Origin: Nocardia gamkensis NBRC 108242
GTDB lineage: Bacteria; Actinomycetota; Actinomycetes; Mycobacteriales; Mycobacteriaceae
Assembly (NCBI RefSeq): GCF_001612985.1
Contig: NZ_BDBM01000015.1
Span: 62,001 to 126,000 of the forward strand
Direction: 5' to 3'
DNA: 64,000 nucleotides
The first letter of the stretch is position 1, and the number at the start of each line of letters is the position of its first letter. The notes below the pieces were generated by a model. The model worked only from the letters and a program-made list of their open reading frames with translations, was not told the DNA's origin and made no database searches. The position numbers and the translations under genes are program-made. Below, one piece after another: positions 17,030 to 25,629 of the stretch.

Positions 17030-17575
17030 TCAGGCGGTGAAGTGCAGCGTCCATTCCCCGCGATAGTGCAGGCGGGTGACGCTGCCGGGCGGGATATCGA
17101 TGCGCCAGAACGATTTCGGCGGGGCGTCCAGCGTCACCAGCAGCGCGGCCCGTACCACGGCGGGGTGGGTGACCGCGATCGTGGACACCGACTGTGCGGC
17201 CACCTCGGCCATCCACAACCTGGTCCGTTCGATCACGTCCAGCACGGATTCGCCGCCGTGCCCGCGGAACGCCGGGTCGGTGAGCCAGGCGTACAGCTCG
17301 TCCTGGGGTACCGACATCAGTTCGCCGCCGCGCCATGCGCCTGCGTCCAGGTCGCGCAGCCGGTTGTCCTCCTCGCCCGGCAAACCCAGCAGCGCGGCGG
17401 TCTCCACCGTCCGGCGCTCCGGGCCGGTGAACACCCGCGCGGCGGTGAGCGGTCCGCACTCGGCCATCGCCCGCCTGCCCGCCTCGGTGAGCGATTCGTC
17501 CACCGGGAAGCGTGCCTTGCGCATCGCCTCGGTCATTCCGTGGCTGACCAGGTCGAGTCTGAGCACTTTCTGCAC
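17030..17575 (-). CDS. Histidine-phosphatase superfamily protein with SHG in place of RHG
   Basis: About 181 residues of the phosphoglycerate-mutase-like fold. The N-terminal catalytic motif reads LVSHGMT; the usual Arg before the catalytic His is Ser. Other landmarks remain: LTEAGRRAMAEC, GPERRTVETAALLG (the second arginine), and ITHPAVVRAAL-type His (VTHPAVVRAALL). The catalytic His pair is therefore present but one phosphate-binding Arg is lost. Such a form is familiar from actinobacterial relatives, so activity may be altered rather than absent. Two close GTG starts (17575 and 17566) are possible; longer upstream sequence is not conserved-looking. Divergent from the helicase gene. Confidence 0.8.
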   Translation of the reverse strand: MQKVLRLDLVSHGMTEAMRKARFPVDESLTEAGRRAMAECGPLTAARVFTGPERRTVETAALLGLPGEEDNRLRDLDAGAWRGGELMSVPQDELYAWLTDPAFRGHGGESVLDVIERTRLWMAEVAAQSVSTIAVTHPAVVRAALLVTLDAPPKSFWRIDIPPGSVTRLHYRGEWTLHFTA

Positions 17576-17682
17576 CTGTGGAAGCGTACGGCCCGGCGTC
17601 GGCGGCCGTTGTTCGATTGCTCGCGCTTCGCTCGCGAAACGGTACGGGCGTGCTTGTCGGTGTCCGGGTGCACACTGAAGCC

Positions 17683-20600
17683 ATGGCCCAGTTCTCCCGC
17701 GCGACCCAGGAGTGGTTCGACGGCGCATTCCCGGCGCCGACCTCCGCGCAACTCGGGGCGTGGAAGGCGATCGCGGCGGGCGAGCACACGTTGGTCGTCG
17801 CGCCGACCGGGTCGGGGAAGACGCTCTCGGCGTTCCTCTGGGCGATAGACCAGCTGGCCGCCCGGGACCAGCGGCCCGAGCGGGCCGGCACCTCGGTGCT
17901 GTACGTGTCCCCGCTCAAGGCGCTCGCGGTGGACGTGGAACGCAATCTGCGGGCGCCGCTGGTCGGCGTCACGCAGACCGCCAAGCGCCTGGGACTGGAG
18001 CCGCCGGAGATCACCGTCGGCGTCCGTTCCGGCGACACCAGCGCCTCCGATCGGCGGTCCATGCTGCGCACTCCGCCGGACATCCTGATCACCACGCCGG
18101 AGTCGCTGTTCCTCATGCTGACCTCGGCGGCCCGCGACACGCTGCGCGACGTCGGCACGGTGATCGTGGACGAGGTGCACGCGATCGCCGGTTCCAAGCG
18201 CGGTTCGCACCTGGCGCTGTCCCTGGCCCGGCTCGACCTGCTGACCGAGCGGCCCGCCCAGCGCATCGGGCTGTCGGCCACGGTGCGGCCACCGGAGGAG
18301 GTGGGGCGGTTCCTGGTCGGCAACGCGCCGATCACCCTGGTCGCACCCCCGGCGCCGAAGACGTTCGACCTGTCGGTGCGGGTGCCGGTAGCGGACATGA
18401 CCGAACCGGGCGACTCCGACCAGCCGGGCTCGATCTGGCCGCACGTGGACGAGGCGATCGTCGAGCTGGTGCTCGAGCACCGGTCCTCGATCGTCTTCGC
18501 GAACTCTCGCAGGCTCGCCGAGCGGCTCACCGCCCGGTTGAACGAGGCCTACGCGCTACGGCTCGGCGAACCGGTGGAGACCGAGCACAAGCCGCCCGCC
18601 CAGCTCGGCCCGTCCACCGAGGTGATCCACGGCGCCGGGCCCCTGCTGGCGCGAGCGCACCACGGGTCGGTCAGCAAGGAGCAGCGGGCGCTGATCGAAG
18701 ACGATCTCAAGAGCGGGCGGCTGCGCTGCGTTGTCGCGACCAGCAGCCTGGAACTCGGCATCGACATGGGCGCGGTCGACCTGGTGGTCCAGGTGGAGGC
18801 GCCGCCCTCGGTGGCCAGCGGATTGCAGCGGATCGGGCGGGCCGGACATCAGGTCGGCGAGATCTCGCGCGGGGTGATCTTCCCGAAGCACCGCACCGAC
18901 GTCATCCATTGCGCGGTGGCGTCGCAGCGGATGACATCCGGGCAGATCGAGGCGATCCAGATCCCGGCGCACCCGCTGGACATCCTGGCGCAGCAGACCG
19001 TGGCCGCGTGCGCGCTGGATTCGATCGACGTCGACGGGTGGTTCGACGTCGTGCGCAGCACCGGGAGTTACGCGGCGCTGCCGCGCTCGGCCTACGAGTC
19101 GGTGCTGGACCTGCTCTCCGGGCGGTATCCGTCCGACGAGTTCGCCGAGTTGCGTCCCCGGCTGGTCTGGGACCGCGACGCGGGCACGCTCACCGGGCGG
19201 CCCGGCGCGCAGCGGCTGGCCGTGACCTCCGGCGGAGCGATCCCCGATCGCGGCATGTTCGCGGTGTACATGGTGGGTGAGAAGGCGTCCCGGGTGGGGG
19301 AACTCGACGAGGAGATGGTCTACGAGTCCCGGGTCGGTGACGTGTTCGCGCTCGGGGCGACGAGCTGGCGGATCGAGGAGATCACCTTCGATCGGGTACT
19401 GGTGACGCCCGCGTTCGGGCAGCCGGGGCGGTTGCCGTTCTGGCACGGTGACGGACTAGGGCGGCCCGCCGAACTCGGCGCGGCGCTCGGCGAGTTCGTC
19501 CGCACGGTGGCGCGGGAGCGCGGCGCCGAACCGGCCGGGCAGGCGAGCACGAGGAAAAGCTCGCGACGCGACGGCGGTACGACGAAAACGCCCCGTGCGC
19601 AGGAGCAACCGCGACACGACGTGGCCGAGCCCGCCGTTGGACACACGCGGGGCGAGTTCGCCGATCCGATGCCGGAGAGCGTCGCACGGCTCATGGGCAC
19701 CGCCGGTCTGGACGACAACGCGACCACGAATCTGCTCACCCTGCTGGACGAGCAGCGCACCGCGACCGGGCACCTGCCCACCGACCGCACGCTGGTGGTG
19801 GAGCGGTTCCGCGACGAACTCGGCGACTGGCGGCTGGTGCTGCACTCGCCCTACGGCCTTCCGGTGCACGCGCCGTGGGCGCTGGCCATCGGAGCGCGGC
19901 TGCGCGAACGGTTCGGCGTGGACGCCGCGCCGAACGCTTCCGACGACGGCATCGTCGTGCGGCTGCCCGACACCACCGACGATCCGCCCGGCGCCGAACT
20001 GTTCGTCTTCGAGTCCGACGAGATCGACGACATCGTCACCGAGCAGGTGGGCGGATCGGCGCTGTTCGCCTCCCGGTTCCGCGAATGCGCCGCGCGCGCG
20101 TTGCTGCTGCCGCGCCGTGATCCGGGCAAGCGAGCGCCGCTGTGGCAGCAGCGGCAGCGCTCGGCCCAGCTGCTCGACGTAGCGCGCAAGTTCCCCGAGT
20201 TCCCGATCCTGTTGGAGACGGTGCGCGAATGCCTGCGCGACGTCTACGATCTGCCGTCGCTGCGCGACCTGCTCGGCCGGGTGGGGCGGCGCCAGATACG
20301 GCTGGTCGAGGTGGAGACGGCGACGCCGTCCCCGTTCGCCAACGCCCTGCTGTTCGACTACATCGGGCAGTTCATGTACGACGGCGACAGCCCGCTGGCC
20401 GAACGGCGCGCCGCCGCGCTCTCGCTCGATTCCGGGCTGCTCGCCGAACTGCTCGGCCGGGTCGAGCTGCGCGAACTGCTCGACGCCGCGGTCATCGAGC
20501 AGACCGAGCGGGAACTGCAACGGCTCACCCCGGAGCGGCACGCACGAGACGCCGAGGGCCTGGCTGATCTGCTGCGCCTGCTCGGCCCGCTGACCGCCGC

Positions 20601-22602
20601 CGAGGCCGCCGAACGCTCCGACGAGGACCCCACCGCCTGGTTCGAGGGCCTGGTAGCCGCGCGCCGGGCCCTGGCTGTTTCCTTCGCGGGTCGCAGCTGG
20701 TGGGTCGCGGTGGAGGACGCGGCCCGGCTGCGGGATGCGCTCGGCGTTCCGCTGCCGATCGGCACGCCCGCGGCGTTCATCGAGCCGGTGGCCGATCCGC
20801 TCGGCGATCTGGTGGGCCGCTACGCCCGCACGCACGGCCCGTTCGGCACGGAGGCGGTGGCGGCCCGGTTCGGGCTGGGCACCGCGGTCGCCGCCGGCGC
20901 GCTGCAACGCCTGGCCGCCGAAAAACGGGTGGTGGAGGGTGAATTCACCCCCGGAGCAGCCGGGGCCGAATGGTGTGACGCGCAAGTGTTGCGCCGGCTG
21001 CGCCGCCGGTCGCTGGCCGCGGCACGGCACGAGGTCGAGCCGGTCTCGACCGCCGCGTTCGGGCGCTTCCTCCCGTCCTGGCAGCACATCGGCAGCGGCG
21101 AGCTGCGCGGCGTCGACGGCGTGGCTGCCGTGGTGGAACAGCTCGCCGGCGTGCCGATTCCGGCCTCCGCCTGGGAATCGCTCATTCTGCCCGCGCGGGT
21201 GCCCGGTTACACCCCCGCCATGCTCGACGAACTCATGGCGACCGGCGAGGTGATCTGGTCCGGGCACGGCGCCATCACCGCCAAGGACGGCTGGATCGCC
21301 CTGCATCCGGCCGAGCAGGCGCCGTTCACCCTCGCGCCGCCGGACGAACTCGATCCGACGGAAGCCCAAGCACGCCTGCTCAACGCCCTGGGCGCGACGT
21401 TCGTGCCGTGGACGCCGCCCGGCCCGGCGCAGGACGTCCCGGATCGAGCGCCGGTGTCGTTGGACGAGCCGGATCCGCCATCCGGCAGCGCGGGCGACGG
21501 TCGCGCGCACGGGCGATCCGGCGACACGGACGGTCACACCAGAGGTGGCACCGCACCGATCGCATACGGGACCGGCAACGGTCGGCCCGCGCCGGGCGAC
21601 CCGGCATACGCGTCCGGGGCGGGGCATCCGGCTTCCGGCGCCCCCGCGGAACGACTGATCCCGGTGCCGCAGGGCGGCGGCGCGTACTTCTTCCGGCAGC
21701 TCTCGGACGCCACCGGTCTGCTCGATGACGCCGCGGCGGCCTCCGCACTGTGGGAATTGGTCTGGGCGGGCGTGGTTTCCGGCGACACTTTCGCTCCGGT
21801 GCGGGCGCTGCTGTCCGGCACGACGCGGACCACGACGGCCCACCGCACGCCCCGGCGCGCGCCGCGGGGCAGGGCCTACCTGCCCCGGCCGAGCATGCCG
21901 ACCCGTTCCGGTCCGCCCTCGGTCGCCGGACGATGGTCGCTGCTGCCGGAGCGGGTGTCGGATAACACCGTGCGCGCGCACGCCACGGCGGATCTGCTTC
22001 TGGAGCGATACGGCGTGCTGACCAGGGGCTCGGTGCAGAACGAGGGCGTACCGGGCGGGTTCGCGCTGATGTACCGCGTGCTCACCGAATTCGAGGATCG
22101 CGGCCGTTGCCGCCGCGGCTATTTCGTCGACTCGCTGGGCGGCGCCCAGTTCTCCACCACCGACGTGGTCGACCGGCTGCGTTCCTTCGACGCCGAACGC
22201 GCCCGGCCCGAATCCAGGCAACCCACCGGAACGGTGCTGGCGCTGGCCGCGTGCGATCCCGCGAATCCGTACGGCGCCGCGCTGGCCTGGCCGAAGAGCG
22301 ACGTCGAGGGCGGGCATCGGCCCGGACGCAAAGCCGGGGCGCTGGTCGTGCTCGTCGACGGCGAACTGGTCCTGTATCTGGAGCGGGGCGGCAAAACCCT
22401 GCTCACCTTCACCGAGGATCCCGACGCGCGCCGTGGCGCCGCCGGAGCGCTCGCCGACCTGGTCCGGCTCCGCCGGGTGGACGCGCTGGTCATCGACCGC
22501 GTCAACGGAGACACCGTGCACGGCAACACGTTCGCCGAATTCCTCACCGCAGCGGGTTTCTCCGCCACCCCGCGCGGTCTACGTTTGCGCAGCCGCCCGT
22601 GA
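17683..22602 (+). CDS. lhr: Lhr-family ATP-dependent DNA helicase
   Basis: 1639-residue superfamily 2 helicase. Walker A APTGSGKT (about 40-47), DEVH box (about 163-166), motif III SAT (IGLSATVRPPEEVG), and motifs IV-VI (SSIVFANSRRLAERL, SSLELGIDMGAVDLV, LQRIGRAGHQ) are all visible. They are followed by the winged-helix/beta-barrel Lhr core and the long Lhr-specific C-terminal extension found in bacteria. The linker around 1220-1330 is Pro/Gly-rich and poorly structured. It translocates 3'-5' on single-stranded DNA and unwinds RNA:DNA hybrids in DNA repair. It lies just upstream of a Nei-type glycosylase, as in M. tuberculosis (Rv3296-Rv3297). The start at 17683 is the first ATG before the conserved region. 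Confidence 0.95.
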   Translation: MAQFSRATQEWFDGAFPAPTSAQLGAWKAIAAGEHTLVVAPTGSGKTLSAFLWAIDQLAARDQRPERAGTSVLYVSPLKALAVDVERNLRAPLVGVTQTAKRLGLEPPEITVGVRSGDTSASDRRSMLRTPPDILITTPESLFLMLTSAARDTLRDVGTVIVDEVHAIAGSKRGSHLALSLARLDLLTERPAQRIGLSATVRPPEEVGRFLVGNAPITLVAPPAPKTFDLSVRVPVADMTEPGDSDQPGSIWPHVDEAIVELVLEHRSSIVFANSRRLAERLTARLNEAYALRLGEPVETEHKPPAQLGPSTEVIHGAGPLLARAHHGSVSKEQRALIEDDLKSGRLRCVVATSSLELGIDMGAVDLVVQVEAPPSVASGLQRIGRAGHQVGEISRGVIFPKHRTDVIHCAVASQRMTSGQIEAIQIPAHPLDILAQQTVAACALDSIDVDGWFDVVRSTGSYAALPRSAYESVLDLLSGRYPSDEFAELRPRLVWDRDAGTLTGRPGAQRLAVTSGGAIPDRGMFAVYMVGEKASRVGELDEEMVYESRVGDVFALGATSWRIEEITFDRVLVTPAFGQPGRLPFWHGDGLGRPAELGAALGEFVRTVARERGAEPAGQASTRKSSRRDGGTTKTPRAQEQPRHDVAEPAVGHTRGEFADPMPESVARLMGTAGLDDNATTNLLTLLDEQRTATGHLPTDRTLVVERFRDELGDWRLVLHSPYGLPVHAPWALAIGARLRERFGVDAAPNASDDGIVVRLPDTTDDPPGAELFVFESDEIDDIVTEQVGGSALFASRFRECAARALLLPRRDPGKRAPLWQQRQRSAQLLDVARKFPEFPILLETVRECLRDVYDLPSLRDLLGRVGRRQIRLVEVETATPSPFANALLFDYIGQFMYDGDSPLAERRAAALSLDSGLLAELLGRVELRELLDAAVIEQTERELQRLTPERHARDAEGLADLLRLLGPLTAAEAAERSDEDPTAWFEGLVAARRALAVSFAGRSWWVAVEDAARLRDALGVPLPIGTPAAFIEPVADPLGDLVGRYARTHGPFGTEAVAARFGLGTAVAAGALQRLAAEKRVVEGEFTPGAAGAEWCDAQVLRRLRRRSLAAARHEVEPVSTAAFGRFLPSWQHIGSGELRGVDGVAAVVEQLAGVPIPASAWESLILPARVPGYTPAMLDELMATGEVIWSGHGAITAKDGWIALHPAEQAPFTLAPPDELDPTEAQARLLNALGATFVPWTPPGPAQDVPDRAPVSLDEPDPPSGSAGDGRAHGRSGDTDGHTRGGTAPIAYGTGNGRPAPGDPAYASGAGHPASGAPAERLIPVPQGGGAYFFRQLSDATGLLDDAAAASALWELVWAGVVSGDTFAPVRALLSGTTRTTTAHRTPRRAPRGRAYLPRPSMPTRSGPPSVAGRWSLLPERVSDNTVRAHATADLLLERYGVLTRGSVQNEGVPGGFALMYRVLTEFEDRGRCRRGYFVDSLGGAQFSTTDVVDRLRSFDAERARPESRQPTGTVLALAACDPANPYGAALAWPKSDVEGGHRPGRKAGALVVLVDGELVLYLERGGKTLLTFTEDPDARRGAAGALADLVRLRRVDALVIDRVNGDTVHGNTFAEFLTAAGFSATPRGLRLRSRP

Positions 22603-22722
22603 ACACGCTCTCCGGCACCGGCTCGAGGTTGCGGGAAGGCCCGCCCATGCGAGTTCGCGGAGGCGAGCGAAAAGGGTTCCGCCCGTCCAGCGGTGGTCGC
22701 GGTCCCGGGCCGGAGCTGCCCT

Positions 22723-23517
22723 ATGCCTGAGGGTGACACCGTCTTCCTGGCCGCCGAACGGCTCCGCACCGCATTGGCGGGAAAGGAATTGACCCGCAGC
22801 GATTTCCGGGTGCCGCGATACGCCACGGTCGATCTGCGCGGACAAGTGGTCGAGAGCGTCGGCAGTTATGGAAAACACCTGTTCATCCGCACACCTATCG
22901 TGAGCATTCACACGCACCTGAAGATGGAGGGCAGCTGGCGCGTGTTCCACTGCGGACAGCGCTGGACCAGACCCAGGGTCGCCGCGCGGGTCGTGTTGAG
23001 CACCACGGATATCGAGGCCGTCGGCTTCTCGCTGGGCAAGGTCGAGGTGGTGCGCGTGCGCGACGAGCACCGAATCGTCGACCACCTGGGGCCCGACCTG
23101 CTCGGTCCCGAGTGGGATGCGGCCGAAGCCGTCCGGCGACTGGAGCGATATCCCGATCAACCCATCGGCGTCGCCCTGCTGGACCAGCGCAATCTGGCCG
23201 GCATCGGCAACGTCTTCCGCAGCGAGGTCTGCTTCCTGCGCCGCGTCCATCCCGCGACCAGGGTCGGGGATGTCCCGGACCTGCTGGCCGTGGTCAACGA
23301 GGCACACCGCATCCTGACCGAAGCGGTCCGAAAGCCGCCGCGACGGCCGCTGGCCTACGGCCGCACGCACCGCCCGTGCCAGCGCTGCGGCACACCGCTG
23401 GTCGCCGACCTGCTCGGTGACACCGCACCCGATTACGACCGCGTGGTGCAACGCGAACGGGGTATCTTCTTCTGCCCGCAATGCCAACCCGTCCCGAGTG
23501 AGCCCGGGGCAGCGTGA
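22723..23517 (+). CDS. nei2: Fpg/Nei-family DNA glycosylase (endonuclease VIII)
   Basis: 264 residues. The mature N-terminus PEGDT supplies the catalytic Pro2 and Glu3 that form the Schiff base and act on damaged bases. GKHLFIR, the helix-two-turn-helix region (LLDQRNLAGIGNVFRSEVCF) and a C-terminal zinc finger (CQRCG ... CPQC) are present. It excises oxidised pyrimidines and nicks the abasic site. The ATG at 22723 is fixed by the need for proline at position 2, so an upstream in-frame start at 22693 is wrong. It follows the helicase by 120 bp and may share its transcript. Confidence 0.94.
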   Translation: MPEGDTVFLAAERLRTALAGKELTRSDFRVPRYATVDLRGQVVESVGSYGKHLFIRTPIVSIHTHLKMEGSWRVFHCGQRWTRPRVAARVVLSTTDIEAVGFSLGKVEVVRVRDEHRIVDHLGPDLLGPEWDAAEAVRRLERYPDQPIGVALLDQRNLAGIGNVFRSEVCFLRRVHPATRVGDVPDLLAVVNEAHRILTEAVRKPPRRPLAYGRTHRPCQRCGTPLVADLLGDTAPDYDRVVQRERGIFFCPQCQPVPSEPGAA

Positions 23518-23531
23518 AAACCCCTCCACCC

Positions 23532-23575
23532 TTGACGAGTCACCACCCGCCACATAACTTACAACTTGTAAGTTA
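23532..23575 (+). promoter_or_regulatory. Promoter with TetR-type operator overlapping the -10
   Basis: A near-consensus -35 TTGACG (23532-23537) and -10 TAACTT (23555-23560) are 17 bp apart. The -10 is the left end of a perfect 10-bp inverted repeat, TAACTTACAA-C-TTGTAAGTTA (23555-23575). A dimeric repressor bound here would block RNA polymerase. The TetR gene at 24949-25587 is the last gene of the transcript this promoter drives, so negative autoregulation is likely. A ribosome binding site and ATG follow at 23591. Confidence 0.85.
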
Positions 23576-23590
23576 CGACGGGAGAGCACC

Positions 23591-24952
23591 ATGAGCGACC
23601 CACGGCGATACGTGGTGATCGGCGGCGGCCTGGCCGGGCTCGCGTCAGCGGTCTGGCTGGCGGAGGCGGGCAAGCAGGTGACCCTCCTGGAGCGCAGAGG
23701 ACAGCTCGGCGGACGCACCCACGCCATGCGGGCCGAGGCGGTGGACGACCCGCCGGACAACGGCCAGCACGTGATCGCCAGTGGATACGACCACCTGTTC
23801 CGCTATCTCACGAGCGTCGGCACCCGGCAATACATCGCCTTTCCGCACGGTGCCACGCTGCGCTGGCCCGACGGCCGCAGCGTCACGATGCGCACCAAGG
23901 GAATCGCCGCTGTGCGCACGCTGTTCGGCGCGCATCCCGACGCGAATCCGCTGGAACGCGCGCGGGCCGCGGTCGCCACCGTCCGTCTCGGCCGGCAGTG
24001 CCTCAACCAGCCCGCCGACCTGCCCGGCCTCACCACCGAGCAATGGTTCGACCGGGTCGGCATGCCCGCGAAAGCGCGCGAGGCGCTGTGGGATTGGCTG
24101 GCGCTCGGCATCGCGGCCGAGCCGGTGCAGCAGGAGTCGGCGAAGGTGTTCGCCGATGTGATGGCCACCGGCATCCGGCTGGGCCTGCGCCACCGGCGAG
24201 CCGTCGGCATCGGTTATCCCACCACCGATCTGGACACGCTGTATGTCACCGGGGCGCTGCGCGTCTTCGAGAAGCACGGTGTGCGAGTGCGCTACCGAGC
24301 CGTGGCCCGCCGCATTCACATCTCGGACGGGGAAGTCACCGGCGTCGCACTGGCCGACGGCACCACGATCCCGGCCGACGCGGTGGTCTGCGCGGTGCCC
24401 AACTCGAACATCGGGGGCCTGCTCGACGAACTGCCCGAGCACGCCGAGATCTACGCGGCCGCGGACAAACTGGGATACACGCCGATCGTCAGCACCAACC
24501 TCTACCTCGATCGCCCGTTGGGCACCACGGCCGAGTTCGAGGCCCTGATCGGCGGCACCGGCGTCATCGACGAGGTCTTCGATCGGCAGCGGATGACCGG
24601 ACGCAGTACCGCGAAAGCCTGGCTGTATTGCCTGACCACCAGTGGCGCCTACGAACAGATCCACAAGACCAGCGACGAGATCGTCGACGAGCAAATGGCG
24701 CTGCTGCGCCGCTACTACCCGGCGGCGCGCACGGCGAACGTCGTGCAGGCGCAGGTCGTACGCATGCCGAAAGCCACCTTCTCGCAGGTGGTCGGCACCC
24801 ACGCGTTGCGTCCGGAGCAACGGACCTCGGTGCCCGGCTTGGTGCTCGCGGGCGACTGGACCGCCACCGACTGGTCGGCGACGATGGAGAGCGCGGTGCA
24901 GAGTGCGGCGCGGGCGGTCGATCTCCTGCTCGAGCTACCGTCGACTGCGTGA
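23591..24952 (+). CDS. FAD-dependent amine oxidase/desaturase, HpnE (hydroxysqualene dehydroxylase)-like
   Basis: 453 residues. The N-terminus has the dinucleotide-binding fold VIGGGLAGLASAVWLAEAG (about 9-27) followed by the ERRGQLGGRT motif of amine-oxidase/phytoene-desaturase flavoproteins. The NGQHVIASGY stretch and the C-terminal FAD motif LVLAGDWTATDWSATMESAVQSA resemble HpnE, which reduces hydroxysqualene to squalene for hopanoid or carotenoid-type terpenes. No other terpene genes are next to it, so the substrate is unsure. It is first in an operon with a TetR gene, which overlaps its stop codon by 4 bases, under an operator-bearing promoter. Confidence 0.8.
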   Translation: MSDPRRYVVIGGGLAGLASAVWLAEAGKQVTLLERRGQLGGRTHAMRAEAVDDPPDNGQHVIASGYDHLFRYLTSVGTRQYIAFPHGATLRWPDGRSVTMRTKGIAAVRTLFGAHPDANPLERARAAVATVRLGRQCLNQPADLPGLTTEQWFDRVGMPAKAREALWDWLALGIAAEPVQQESAKVFADVMATGIRLGLRHRRAVGIGYPTTDLDTLYVTGALRVFEKHGVRVRYRAVARRIHISDGEVTGVALADGTTIPADAVVCAVPNSNIGGLLDELPEHAEIYAAADKLGYTPIVSTNLYLDRPLGTTAEFEALIGGTGVIDEVFDRQRMTGRSTAKAWLYCLTTSGAYEQIHKTSDEIVDEQMALLRRYYPAARTANVVQAQVVRMPKATFSQVVGTHALRPEQRTSVPGLVLAGDWTATDWSATMESAVQSAARAVDLLLELPSTA

Positions 24953-25587
24953 CCACCGATCGCTCCACGGCCGAGCGCGCGAGTACCGAGCCCGCGCGGC
25001 CGAAGCGCCGGATGTCCGCCGCCGACCGCCGTACCCAACTGCTGGACGTGGCGCGCGACATCGTCGCCACCGAGGGCTTCGGCGCGGTGAGCATCGATCG
25101 GGTGGCGCGCGAGGCGCGGGTGGCCCGCGCGCTGGTATACCAGCAGTTCACCGATCTGTCCGGGCTGACGGCGGCACTGCTGGATCGTGAGTCGGCCATC
25201 GCGTTCGCCGGTGTGCGCAGCGTGGACTGGGACGACGGCGACGTGGACCGTGTCGGCCGTGGCATCCTCGCCTACCTGCACGCCGCGCCGACCAGCTGGC
25301 GCATCATCCTCAGCCCGTTCGACGGCGGTCCGCCCGAACTGCGTGAGCGGCTCGCACTCGGCCGCGCCTACGCCAGGGCGATCGGCGCGCGCCACTTGTC
25401 CCGATATCTCGGGGTCCCCGTGGATCCGAACGGCCCGACGGAGCGGATCCTGTTGGCCGCCATGGAGGAACTGGCCCGCCTGCACCTCATCGACCCGATC
25501 GGGTACCCGGACGAACTGGTGCTGCGCTATCTGCGCTCCCTGGTCGACTGGGCGATGCGGATGGAAGCGCCCATCGGCGAGAACTGA
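24949..25587 (+). CDS. TetR-family transcriptional regulator
   Basis: 212 residues from a GTG that overlaps the preceding TGA (GTGA), so it is translationally coupled. An N-terminal helix-turn-helix (VSIDRVAREARVARALVYQQF, given here as VSIDRVAREA and RVARALVYQQF, about residues 41-62) is followed by an all-helical ligand domain. It probably binds the 21-bp inverted repeat at 23555-23575 and controls its own operon. The ligand is likely a hydrophobic molecule linked to the upstream flavoenzyme, but this is inferred. In frame the open reading continues far upstream, but that part is an overlap with the flavoenzyme gene and not real. Confidence 0.88.
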   Translation: MTTDRSTAERASTEPARPKRRMSAADRRTQLLDVARDIVATEGFGAVSIDRVAREARVARALVYQQFTDLSGLTAALLDRESAIAFAGVRSVDWDDGDVDRVGRGILAYLHAAPTSWRIILSPFDGGPPELRERLALGRAYARAIGARHLSRYLGVPVDPNGPTERILLAAMEELARLHLIDPIGYPDELVLRYLRSLVDWAMRMEAPIGEN

Positions 25588-25629
25588 TCGCACTCCGGGG
25601 TGCGACCGTCCACCGATTTACCGGCGGGC

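Noticed and set aside
19456..22521. 1021-codon open frame antisense to lhr
   Set aside because: High-GC shadow; composition is Arg/Gly/Pro/Ala-rich and the sense strand has all helicase motifs.
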